Source of the DNA: CAWDCV01 sp963728125
Lineage (GTDB): Bacteria; Actinomycetota; Actinomycetes; CAWDCV01
Reading direction: 5' to 3'
Assembly: GCA_963728125.1 (NCBI GenBank)
Contig: CAVSIZ010000005.1
Location: forward strand, 62,001 to 126,000
DNA length: 64,000 nt
The notes under the pieces are model-generated. The model worked only from the letters and a program-made list of their open reading frames with translations, was not told where the DNA came from and made no database searches. Positions 23,289-30,976 of the stretch are shown in pieces (the first letter of the stretch is position 1; each line of letters opens with the position of its first letter). Position numbers and translations under genes: made by a program.

Positions 23289-25741
23289 TGCGCACCTCCT
23301 GCGGTCGTCTCGGTCTGCGCGCCGCCGTACGCGATGGTTCCTTCGGGCGCAGCATCCTCATTCCCACCGCCCTGCATCGCCCGCCAGACGCGTTCGGGCG
23401 AGCAGGGCATGCGTACGTCGGTGACGCCGTAGGGACGTAGCGCATCGACGACGGCGTTGACGACCGCGGGCGTCGACGCGATCGTGCCTGCCTCGCCGAC
23501 GCCCTTGACGCCGAGCTCATTGAACGTGGACGGGGTGGTGGTCCGATCTGTTGTCCACGACGGGACGTCCGACGCGGACGGCACGAGGTAGTCGACCATG
23601 GTCCCGGTGATGAGATTGCCGTCCTCGTCGTAGACGGCTTCCTCGTACAGCGCCTGCGCGACTCCCTGCGTGACGCCACCGTGCACTTGCCCGTCCACGA
23701 TCTGCGGATTGACCACAATGCCGACGTCGTCGACCGCAACGTATGACCGGATCTTCACGAACCCGGTCTCCGTGTCGACGTCGACTGCGCACAGGTGCGT
23801 GCCATGCGGGAACGAGAAGGTCTCCGGGTCGACGATGGAATCCGCCGACAGAACCGGCTCGACGCCGTCCGGCAAGTCGTGCGCCACGAACGCGGCGGCC
23901 GCAAGCTCTTGGATGGTCTTCTCCGTCCCCGGTGTGCCCCGCACCCGGAACGTGCCGCTGTCGAATTCGATGTCCGCGGGGTCCGCCTCGAGTACGTGTG
24001 CCGCCACGGCGCGCGCCTTCTCCACGACGCGCTTCGCTGCCCGCGAGACCGCGACACCACCGACTGCCAGCGAGCGAGAGCCATAGGTGTCTAGCCCAAG
24101 AGGCGCGAGCGCGGTGTCGCCGTAGATGACGTCGATGTCGTCGAACGGGATGCCCAACGCGTCCGAAGCGACTTGGGCAAACGTGGTCGCGTGCCCCTGA
24201 CCGTGGGGTGACGTACCCGTAACGACTTCGGCGCGACCCGTCAGGAACACCCTGATGGTCGCCGCTTCCCAGCCACCGGCGACGTAACCGGTCTCACCCA
24301 GCCACCGCGACGGCGCAAGCCCGGCCATCTCGGTGTACGTCGAGATGCCGATACCGAGCTGCACGGGGTGCTTGCGCTGGCGTCGCTCCTCTTGCTCGCG
24401 ACGCAGTCCGGCGTAGTCGAAGAGTTCCTCTGCCTTGCTTGTCGCGGCCTCATAGTCGCCGCTGTCGTACGTGAGTCCAGCGACCGTCTCGTACGGGAAC
24501 TCGTCCCTGTTGATCCAGTTGCGTCGACGTAGCTCCATCGGATCCATGGCGAGCTCGGCGGCCAAGTCGTCCATGATCCGCTCGATGACGAACGTCGCTT
24601 CGGGTCGCCCGGCGCCGCGATAGGCGTCGGTAGGTGTTGTATTCGTGAAGACGCCAACGCAGGTGAGCGTGTGCGCCTCGAACTTGTAGATGGCTGGGTA
24701 CATGTACCGGCCGAGCAGCGGAATGCTAGGCGTCAACAGCTGCAGGTAGGCGCCCATATTGGCAACCAGATCGACCTTGAGCCCGAGCACGTGCCCGTCG
24801 CGCGTCGCGGTGATCTCGGCGTGCTGGAGGAGGTCGCGACCGTGGATCGTCGCCTGATAACCCTCGCTGCGCGACTCGGTCCACTTCACCGGGCGCCCCA
24901 ACCGCCGTGACAGCACCGGGACGATGACCTCCTCCGCATAGACGTCGAGCTTGGAGCCGAAACCACCGCCAACATCCGGTGCAATCACTCGAATGCGGTT
25001 CTCGGGCCAGCCGGTGTTGAGGGACAGGAAGATCCGCACGAAGTGCGGAACCTGCGTCGAGCTCCACACTGTCATCTCGTCGGTTGCCGGTGTTGCAGAC
25101 GCCACGACCGAACGCGGCTCCATCGCCGTGGGGATCAGCCGCTGGTTGACATAGCGGCGGGTCACGACGACGACATCGTCACTCCGCTGCTTGGTCGCCT
25201 CGTAATCGCCGTAGTCGGCTCGATAGGTGAAACAGCGGTTGTTGGGTACGTCGTCGTGCACGAGTGGCGAGTCGTCCTGGAGCGCAGCCTCCATGCCGAC
25301 GACCGGAGGCAACTGCTCGTAGTCGACCTCGATTGCCTCGAGCGCATCGTGCGCGGCGTAGCGGTTCTCGGCGACGACCACGGCGACGCCGTCGCCCACA
25401 TGGCGCACCTTGTCGGTGGCGAGCGGCATGTGTGGCGGTGACTTGAAGTCCTCGGATACCGTCCACGCCGTCGGCAACGTGCTCCAGGAGTCGGCGAGGT
25501 CGGCGCCGGAGTAAGCCGCGACCACACCTGGGCGCTCCAGCGCCGCGGAGACATCGACGCTGGTGATGCGTGCGTGCGCGACCGGACTGCGGAGTATTGC
25601 GGCGTGCAGCATGCCGGGCAACACGATGTTGTCGGTCCAGCGGGTCTGCCCGGTGATGAGGCGCGCGTCTTCCTTGCGCGGGATTGACTGTCCGATGGCG
25701 CTCTCGACCCGGTCGACAGTATCGGTGAGCGTTTCTGTCAT
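23285..25741 (-). CDS. molybdenum hydroxylase large subunit, form II CO dehydrogenase/xanthine dehydrogenase type
   Basis: This 818-residue subunit binds the molybdopterin-cytosine dinucleotide cofactor. GGGFGSK at 258-264, GQGHATTFAQVASDALGIPF and the catalytic glutamate in GVKGVGEAGTIAS near the C-terminus are all present. The active-site loop reads AYRGAGR at about 373-379. True CO-oxidising form I enzymes carry AYRCSFR with a catalytic cysteine, so this protein belongs to form II, whose substrate is usually not CO. Purines, aldehydes or N-heterocycles are possible substrates. The start ATG at 25741 overlaps the small-subunit stop as ATGA. No cofactor-maturation genes such as coxD, coxE, coxF or xdhC lie next to the operon. 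Confidence 0.93.
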   Translation of the reverse strand: MTETLTDTVDRVESAIGQSIPRKEDARLITGQTRWTDNIVLPGMLHAAILRSPVAHARITSVDVSAALERPGVVAAYSGADLADSWSTLPTAWTVSEDFKSPPHMPLATDKVRHVGDGVAVVVAENRYAAHDALEAIEVDYEQLPPVVGMEAALQDDSPLVHDDVPNNRCFTYRADYGDYEATKQRSDDVVVVTRRYVNQRLIPTAMEPRSVVASATPATDEMTVWSSTQVPHFVRIFLSLNTGWPENRIRVIAPDVGGGFGSKLDVYAEEVIVPVLSRRLGRPVKWTESRSEGYQATIHGRDLLQHAEITATRDGHVLGLKVDLVANMGAYLQLLTPSIPLLGRYMYPAIYKFEAHTLTCVGVFTNTTPTDAYRGAGRPEATFVIERIMDDLAAELAMDPMELRRRNWINRDEFPYETVAGLTYDSGDYEAATSKAEELFDYAGLRREQEERRQRKHPVQLGIGISTYTEMAGLAPSRWLGETGYVAGGWEAATIRVFLTGRAEVVTGTSPHGQGHATTFAQVASDALGIPFDDIDVIYGDTALAPLGLDTYGSRSLAVGGVAVSRAAKRVVEKARAVAAHVLEADPADIEFDSGTFRVRGTPGTEKTIQELAAAAFVAHDLPDGVEPVLSADSIVDPETFSFPHGTHLCAVDVDTETGFVKIRSYVAVDDVGIVVNPQIVDGQVHGGVTQGVAQALYEEAVYDEDGNLITGTMVDYLVPSASDVPSWTTDRTTTPSTFNELGVKGVGEAGTIASTPAVVNAVVDALRPYGVTDVRMPCSPERVWRAMQGGGNEDAAPEGTIAYGGAQTETTAGGAQ

Positions 25742-26236
25742 GCCGGCGCTCCTTCCGGAACCGGAAGATCAGCAGTACGAGCGGACGCCGCGGCCTGCAC
25801 CGCCTTGACGATGTTGTGGTAGCCGGTACAGCGACACAGGTTGCCTTCCAAGCCCTCGCGGATCTCCTCCTCGGAGGGATCCGGGTTCTCGTTCAGCAGG
25901 TCAACCGACGCCATGATCATGCCCGGCGTGCAGTAGCCGCACTGGAGCGCATGGTTCTCGTGGAATGCCCGCTGCAGCGGGATGCAATTCACCGTTGGAT
26001 GCCAAGCCTTCGATGGTCGTGATCGTCGCCCCATCGGCCTGCGGCGCGAGGACGGTGCAGCTCTTCACGCTGACCCCATCCATCAGCACCATGCAGGCGC
26101 CGCAGTTCGACGTGTCGCAGCCGACCGGCGTCCCCACCTTTCCCAGCCGCTCTCGGAGGTAATGCACGAGCAGAAGTCGCGGCTCGACCTCGTCGCTCTG
26201 GGCGACACCGTCGACCGTCGTACTGATCATCACCAT
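25738..26236 (-). pseudogene. 2Fe-2S small subunit (CoxS-like) with a one-base frameshift
   Basis: The gene encodes a protein of about 165 residues with two iron-sulfur clusters. The plant-ferredoxin-type cluster is bound by GCDTSNCGACMVLMDG and a later cysteine in SCTVLA; the second cluster by QCGYCTPGM and GNLCRCTGYHNIV. The frame breaks at the three Gs at 25979-25981 on the plus strand. With one base removed, GELHP continues as LQRAFHENHALQCGYCTPG, exactly the family sequence. All eight cluster cysteines are preserved, so a sequencing error is more likely than loss of function. The ATG at 26236 has GAGGAG five bases upstream. First gene of the S-L-M operon. Confidence 0.85.
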
Positions 26237-26480
26237 GGGCACTCCTCGTCGAGACAGCCGGGATGGCCTAGCGGTGGCAGGGTCACATCGAGCGACGAAT
26301 GAGCGGCTGAGGGTGCGCGCCAGGGACCTATGAGGGATACCGGCAGTGGTCGACGCGCAGCACGCATGCACCCTCCCGCCGACAGCAGCGTCGGTGGCGA
26401 CACGCTAAACCTCGAGGGGCGGCAGCGCGACCCTGAGAAGCTACGTGCCGATGACCGGCGTCGAGCGAGGAGGCCATCCC

Positions 26481-27236
26481 GTGCCACCCACTTTCGAGTC
26501 GATCCGACTCGACATCTCGGTGCCGCTCGCCACGGTCGCGCTGAACCGTCCGCACGCGCTCAACGCGATCACGGTCGACATGCTCACCGAGCTCGCGACC
26601 GCGCTCGAGTTAGCCGACCGCGATGCGTCCGTCCGCGTGATCGTTCTCACCGGAGAGGGTCGAGCCTTCAGCGCCGGGGTCGACCTCAAGGCATTGGGCG
26701 ACCGGCGTCTGAACGGCGGCAAGGTCGGGGACATCCTCGACCTGCCGGCACGGCGCGTGATCGACCTCATCAGAACGACGAACCGGATCGTCATCGGCAA
26801 GGTGAATGGTCACTGCTTCACCGGGGCGCTGGAGATCGCACTCGCCTGCGACATCGTCGTCGCCGCCGACGAAGCGATCCTCGGTGACACGCACACGAAG
26901 TGGGGACTGCGGCCGACGTGGGGGATGAGCCAGCGCCTTCCGTGGCTCGCCGGCGCGGCGCGCGCTCGCTACCTGTCGTACACGAGCAGGACGTTCAGCG
27001 GCCACGAGGCGGCGCTGTGGGGGATCGTGGCGCGGTCGTGCCCTCGCACTGAGCTCGACGATGTCGTGGCCGAGATCGTCACCGACATCAGCGAGAACAG
27101 CGCAGCGGCGCTCGCTGCGTACAAGGACCTCTATCGCGCCAGCGAGCGACTGACGCTCACTGAAGGACTCGAGTACGAGGCCGACACTGACTATCCGATC
27201 GAGGACACCGACGAGCGCCTGGCCCGCTTCCGCTGA
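26481..27236 (+). CDS. enoyl-CoA hydratase/isomerase (crotonase) family protein
   Basis: This 251-residue crotonase-fold protein has the oxyanion-hole segments GEGRAFSAGVDLKAL and VNGHCFTGALEIALACDIVV. The first catalytic glutamate (LEIAL) is present. The second, which lies in FGQPE in classical hydratases, is replaced: the segment reads LGDTHTKWGLRPTWGMSQRL, placing a histidine there. Related crotonases with FADTHA-like segments are known, but their reactions are mostly unassigned, so standard enoyl-CoA hydration should not be assumed. The GTG at 26481 has GAGGAGG seven bases upstream, which decides the start over ATG 26451. It is divergent from the molybdenum hydroxylase operon across 244 bp in which I see no convincing promoter. 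A hairpin follows at 27260-27310. Confidence 0.85.
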   Translation: MPPTFESIRLDISVPLATVALNRPHALNAITVDMLTELATALELADRDASVRVIVLTGEGRAFSAGVDLKALGDRRLNGGKVGDILDLPARRVIDLIRTTNRIVIGKVNGHCFTGALEIALACDIVVAADEAILGDTHTKWGLRPTWGMSQRLPWLAGAARARYLSYTSRTFSGHEAALWGIVARSCPRTELDDVVAEIVTDISENSAAALAAYKDLYRASERLTLTEGLEYEADTDYPIEDTDERLARFR

Positions 27237-27259
27237 GGAGCTGGCGGGTCCCTCATCGA

Positions 27260-27310
27260 CTGGTTCCGCCGGTACGCGACTCACCGAGGAGGGCGTACGC
27301 GGGGAACCAG
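27260..27310 (+). terminator. hairpin after the crotonase gene
   Basis: CTGGTTCC at 27260-27267 pairs with GGAACCAG at 27303-27310, and GTACGC at 27272-27277 pairs with GCGTAC at 27293-27298 inside a four-base internal loop. There is no T-run, which is common for terminators in G+C-rich actinobacteria. Confidence 0.5.
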
Positions 27311-27371
27311 CTGGCGACGACGCGCTGAATGCGGGTACAACTCAGCGGTGCCAGGCACCTTGGAGGCGGCC

Positions 27372-27644
27372 ATGAGCACGGTTTCGGTGCGCGAGTTCTC
27401 CCGCAACCCCAGTGCGATATTCGCCCGCGTCGAGCGCGGCGAGAACATTCAGGTGACGCGCGAGGGTCTTGTCATCGCTGTGCTCATGCCGGGCTCGGGA
27501 GCGCTCAGAAAAGGTACGTCACCGGTGGGGAGGGGACTCGTCAGGCTGAAGGCGACGACGACAGCGGATCTGACCCGAGTGGCAGCGTGTCCCGTGCCGG
27601 GGAATGTGGATCCGCTCGACGTCCTGCTCTCGGCGCGGGGGTAG
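27372..27644 (+). CDS. Phd/YefM-type antitoxin, orphan
   Basis: This 90-residue protein starts MSTVSVREFSRNPSAIFARV and continues GENIQVTREGLVIAVLMP, the N-terminal DNA-binding half of the Phd/YefM antitoxin family. The C-terminal half, which would mask a toxin, looks unrelated to the usual Doc, YoeB or VapC partners. No toxin gene follows: the 136 bases downstream carry only an inverted repeat and then a tRNA gene. It may be an orphan antitoxin that represses its own promoter or other loci. The ATG at 27372 has GGAGG five bases upstream. Confidence 0.8.
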   Translation: MSTVSVREFSRNPSAIFARVERGENIQVTREGLVIAVLMPGSGALRKGTSPVGRGLVRLKATTTADLTRVAACPVPGNVDPLDVLLSARG

Positions 27645-27676
27645 TCGATCAGTGAAACGTCGGGCCCCGCCGCCGC

Positions 27677-27738
27677 AACGATCATGGACTTAGGGTCACG
27701 ACACGCCGTGTCCAGACGTCCGTTTCTCCATGATCGTT
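27677..27738. repeat. 62-bp element with perfect 12-bp inverted ends
   Basis: AACGATCATGGA at 27677-27688 and TCCATGATCGTT at 27727-27738 are perfect inverted copies separated by 38 bases. The interior has a smaller near-palindrome, ACACGCCGTGT. It lies between the antitoxin gene and the tRNA gene. It could be a palindromic extragenic repeat, a small non-autonomous element or a terminator; no copy elsewhere in the window was noticed. Confidence 0.6.
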
Positions 27739-27780
27739 TGAGAAGCGGTGTCAGTAGGTGGGTCACGGGGCTCGACAGCG

Positions 27781-27852
27781 CGCCCCCGGCAGGATTCGAA
27801 CCTGCGCACACGGCTCCGGAGGCCGTTGCTCTATCCCCTGAGCTACGGGGGC
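27781..27852 (-). tRNA. tRNA-Arg (anticodon CCG)
   Basis: The minus strand folds into a cloverleaf. The acceptor stem GCCCCCG pairs with CGGGGGC, followed by a G discriminator. The D arm is TAGCTCAGGGGATAGAGCA. The anticodon stem ACGGC/GCCGT encloses the loop CTCCGGA, giving anticodon CCG, which reads the arginine codon CGG. The T arm carries GGTTCGAATCC. The CCA end is not encoded. The gene is divergent from argS, 66 bp away. Confidence 0.95.
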
Positions 27853-27905
27853 TCTGGGCGCGCCCCGAGGGTAGCAGCGCGGGACTGACCGCTGACCTGC
27901 CCCGA

Positions 27906-27911
27906 TACCCT
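27906..27911 (+). promoter_or_regulatory. -10 box TACCCT of leaderless argS
   Basis: TACCCT ends seven bases before the GTG start of argS at 27919; a CTGACC at 27885-27890 may be the -35 box with a short 15-base spacer. No Shine-Dalgarno sequence is present. Confidence 0.55.
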
Positions 27912-27918
27912 TGACCAG

Positions 27919-29580
27919 GTGACCCCCGCAGAACTTTCCGATGCCGTCGTGCAGGCGGTCAGCGCCGCCGTCGAGGCCGGCGACCTCAGTGTGCCGGTGC
28001 CTGCGGATGTCACGATCGAGCGACCCAAGCGCAAGGAGTACGGCGACTACGCCACCAACGTGGCGATGCGTCTGGCCAAGCCGGCTGGTCTTCCGCCGCG
28101 CGAGGTGGCCGAGCTGATCGCCAAGCGGCTCGCCGACCTGCCCGGCATCGAACGTGTCGACGTTGCCGGCCCCGGCTTCCTGAACATCGTGCTCGAGGCT
28201 GCAGCGCAGGGCGTGCTTGCTCGGCAGATCGTCGCGGCCGATGCGGCGTACGGCACATCGAATGATCTCGCCGGACTGCCCATCAACGTCGAGTTCATCT
28301 CCGCCAACCCGACGGGTCCACTCCATCTCGGGCACACCCGCTGGGCCGCGGTCGGCGACGCCATCGCCCGGGTGCTCGAGGCGAGCGGTGCGCGCGTGAC
28401 GCGCGAGTTCTACATCAACGATCGTGGATCTCAACTCGATCGTTTCGGCGCATCGCTGATGGCTGCCGCCCAGGGGAAGCCGGTGCCGGAGGACGGATAC
28501 CACGGCGAATACATCGGCGAGCTATCCCAACGAGTCGTTGACGCCGCCCCCGACATCCTGAAGCTGCCGAACGACGAGCAGCTTGTTGCTTTTCGCGAGG
28601 CCGGCTACGCCATTCAGCTTGCCGAGCAGAAGGAGCAGCTGAACGCGTTCCGCACTCACTTCGACGTCTGGGCCTCCGAGCGGGCGCTGCACGACTCGGG
28701 CGCGGTCGAGCGGGCGCTCGCGAAGCTGCGCGAGCAGGGCCACGTCTTCGAGCAGGACGGCGCGGTGTGGCTCCGCACGACCGACTTCGGCGATGACAAG
28801 GACCGCGTGCTCATTCGCAGCAACGGTCAGGAGTCCTACCTGGCCGCCGATGCGGCGTATTACGTCGACAAGCGCGACCGCGGGTTCGAGATCTGCACCT
28901 ACCTGCTCGGCGCCGATCATCACGGCTATGTCGGGCGGCTCAAGGCGCTCGCTGCCTGTGCGGGCGACGACCCCGGTTACAACGTCGATGTCCTGATCGG
29001 GCAGCTGGTCAAGATCGTCCAGGGCGACGTCGAGCTGAAGCTGTCCAAGCGCGCCGGCACCATCGTGACGCTGCAGGAGATCGTCGATCTGACCGGCGTC
29101 GATGCCCTGCGCTACACGCTGTGCCGTTACCCGGCCGAGTCGCCGCTGACCGTCGACGTCGACGCGATCACGCGCCAGGTCAACGAGAATCCGGTGTTCT
29201 ACGTGCAGTACGTCGCTGCGCGGACGGCGTCCGTCGCCCGCAATGCCGCCGAGCTCGGAATCGATCGCGGTGCCGCTGACGACTTTCAGCCTGAGCTGCT
29301 CGACACCGATCGCGAGTCGGACCTTCTTCGTGCCCTCGCGGAGTTCCCGCGGGTCGTCTCGGCCGCGGCCGAGTTGCGGGAGCCGCATCGTGTCGCCCGC
29401 TACCTCGAGGAGCTCGCGGGGATCTACCACCGGTTCTACGACAGCTGCCGGATCCTGCCGCGCGGTGACGAGGAGGTCGGTGAGCTGACGCGCGCCCGGC
29501 TCTGGCTCAACGACGCGACGCGCATCGTCATTGCGAACGGCCTGCGGCTGCTCGGCGTCACCGCGCCCGAACGGATGTGA
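27919..29580 (+). CDS. argS: arginyl-tRNA synthetase
   Basis: This 553-residue class I synthetase charges tRNA-Arg. The N-terminal additional domain (about 1-115) is followed by the HIGH-type motif NPTGPLHLGHTRWA (HLGH at about 136-139), the Rossmann core, the LSKRAG loop at about 375-380 that replaces KMSKS in ArgRS, and the C-terminal DALR anticodon-binding domain (about 440-553). The GTG start is supported by the -10 box seven bases upstream. It begins the long conserved run argS-lysA-thrA-thrC-thrB; lysA starts five bases after the argS stop. A tRNA-Arg gene lies directly upstream on the other strand. Confidence 0.97.
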   Translation: MTPAELSDAVVQAVSAAVEAGDLSVPVPADVTIERPKRKEYGDYATNVAMRLAKPAGLPPREVAELIAKRLADLPGIERVDVAGPGFLNIVLEAAAQGVLARQIVAADAAYGTSNDLAGLPINVEFISANPTGPLHLGHTRWAAVGDAIARVLEASGARVTREFYINDRGSQLDRFGASLMAAAQGKPVPEDGYHGEYIGELSQRVVDAAPDILKLPNDEQLVAFREAGYAIQLAEQKEQLNAFRTHFDVWASERALHDSGAVERALAKLREQGHVFEQDGAVWLRTTDFGDDKDRVLIRSNGQESYLAADAAYYVDKRDRGFEICTYLLGADHHGYVGRLKALAACAGDDPGYNVDVLIGQLVKIVQGDVELKLSKRAGTIVTLQEIVDLTGVDALRYTLCRYPAESPLTVDVDAITRQVNENPVFYVQYVAARTASVARNAAELGIDRGAADDFQPELLDTDRESDLLRALAEFPRVVSAAAELREPHRVARYLEELAGIYHRFYDSCRILPRGDEEVGELTRARLWLNDATRIVIANGLRLLGVTAPERM

Positions 29581-29584
29581 GCCG

Positions 29585-30976
29585 ATGAGGGCGCACGAGG
29601 CGGGTGCGCTGCATGCCGACGCGGGCTGGATGGGGCCGGAATGGTTGCGCGAGCCGCAGGACGTCAATGCTCTGCTGTCAGGGCTGTGGTCCGGTGGAGT
29701 CGAACGCGGCGCCGACGGCGCACTGACGGTTGCTGGTGTGGACGTGCGCGACATTGCCGCCGAGCACGGGACGCCCGCTTACGTTGTCGATGAGGACGAC
29801 TTCCGAGCCCGCTGCCGTGCCTTTCGCGATGCATTTGCCTCGGTGCGGGCCGACGTCTCGTATGCCGCGAAGGCCTTCCTGTGCACCGCGGTGGCCCGCT
29901 GGGTCGGCGAGGAGAGGCTCGGGCTCGACGCATGCACGGGTGGGGAGCTCGCGGTCGCTCTGCATGCAGGCTTTACCCCCGGGCGCGTGACGCTGCACGG
30001 CAGTAATAAATCGTCAGCTGAGCTGGAAACCGCCCTTGCAGCAGGGGTGGGCAGCTTCGTCGTGGACTCCTTCGAGGAGGTTGTCCGGCTCGCCTTTCTT
30101 GCTCAGCAGAAGGGAGTACGCGCCGCCGTACTCGTCCGCGTCACCGTCGGCGTCGAAGCGCACACCCACGAATTCATTGCCACCGCGCACGAGGACCAGA
30201 AGTTCGGCTTCTCCCTTGCTGACGGGGACGCCGCCGAAGCCGTCCGGCGAATCCTGCTCCTGCCAGCTCTCGAGCTGCGCGGTCTCCACATGCACATCGG
30301 CTCGCAGATCTTCGACACCGCGGGCTTCGAGGTCGCCGTACGCCGCATCGTCGGCCTGCACGCTGAGGTCCGCGACGAATACGGCGTCGAGCTGCCCGAG
30401 CTCGTCCTCGGCGGCGGCTTCGGCATTGCCTACACCAGCCAGGACGATCCGCTGCCGCCCGCCACCCTCGCCGAGCAGACGCGACGCATCGTCGACGAGG
30501 AGTGCGGCCTGCGTGGCGTCACACCGCCCCGACTGGCGGTCGAGCCCGGGCGAGCGATTGCCGGCCCCGCAGTGTTCACGCTGTACGAGGTCGGCACCGT
30601 CAAGGCGGTGCGCGGACGCCGAACCTACGTGTCCGTCGACGGCGGCATGAGTGACAACATCAGGCCGGCGCTGTATGACGCCTCCTACTCGTGCACCTTG
30701 GCGTCGCGAACATCGGACGCGCCCCCCATGCTCGCGCGTGTCGTCGGCAAGCACTGCGAGAGCGGCGATGTCGTCGTCAAGGACGAATTCCTCCCGGCCG
30801 ATATCGCGCCGGGCGACCTGCTCGCCGTTCCCGGCACCGGCGCGTACTGCCGCTCGATGGCCAGCAACTACAACTGCGTCCCTCGCCCGCCCGTCGTGGC
30901 CGCCCGGGACGGCGCAGTACGGACGATCGTTCGCCGCGAGACCGTCGACGACCTGCTCCGCCTGGACGTCGGATGA
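29585..30976 (+). CDS. lysA: diaminopimelate decarboxylase
   Basis: This 463-residue PLP enzyme makes lysine from meso-diaminopimelate, the last step of lysine synthesis. The N-terminal alanine-racemase-type barrel contains the PLP lysine in VSYAAKAFLCTAVARW (Lys at about 96), GLHMHIGSQIFDTAGF and ELVLGGGFGIAYTSQDDPLP. The C-terminal beta domain has VDGGMSDNIRPALYDA and CESGDVVVKDEFLP, which contribute the cysteine and glutamate across the dimer. The ATG at 29585 lies just after the argS stop. The stop overlaps the thrA start as ATGA. Confidence 0.97.
   Translation: MRAHEAGALHADAGWMGPEWLREPQDVNALLSGLWSGGVERGADGALTVAGVDVRDIAAEHGTPAYVVDEDDFRARCRAFRDAFASVRADVSYAAKAFLCTAVARWVGEERLGLDACTGGELAVALHAGFTPGRVTLHGSNKSSAELETALAAGVGSFVVDSFEEVVRLAFLAQQKGVRAAVLVRVTVGVEAHTHEFIATAHEDQKFGFSLADGDAAEAVRRILLLPALELRGLHMHIGSQIFDTAGFEVAVRRIVGLHAEVRDEYGVELPELVLGGGFGIAYTSQDDPLPPATLAEQTRRIVDEECGLRGVTPPRLAVEPGRAIAGPAVFTLYEVGTVKAVRGRRTYVSVDGGMSDNIRPALYDASYSCTLASRTSDAPPMLARVVGKHCESGDVVVKDEFLPADIAPGDLLAVPGTGAYCRSMASNYNCVPRPPVVAARDGAVRTIVRRETVDDLLRLDVG

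Noticed and set aside
26237..26480. Search for a riboswitch or small gene in the divergent gap before the crotonase gene
   Set aside because: Neither a convincing reading frame nor a recognisable conserved fold was seen; only short imperfect palindromes.
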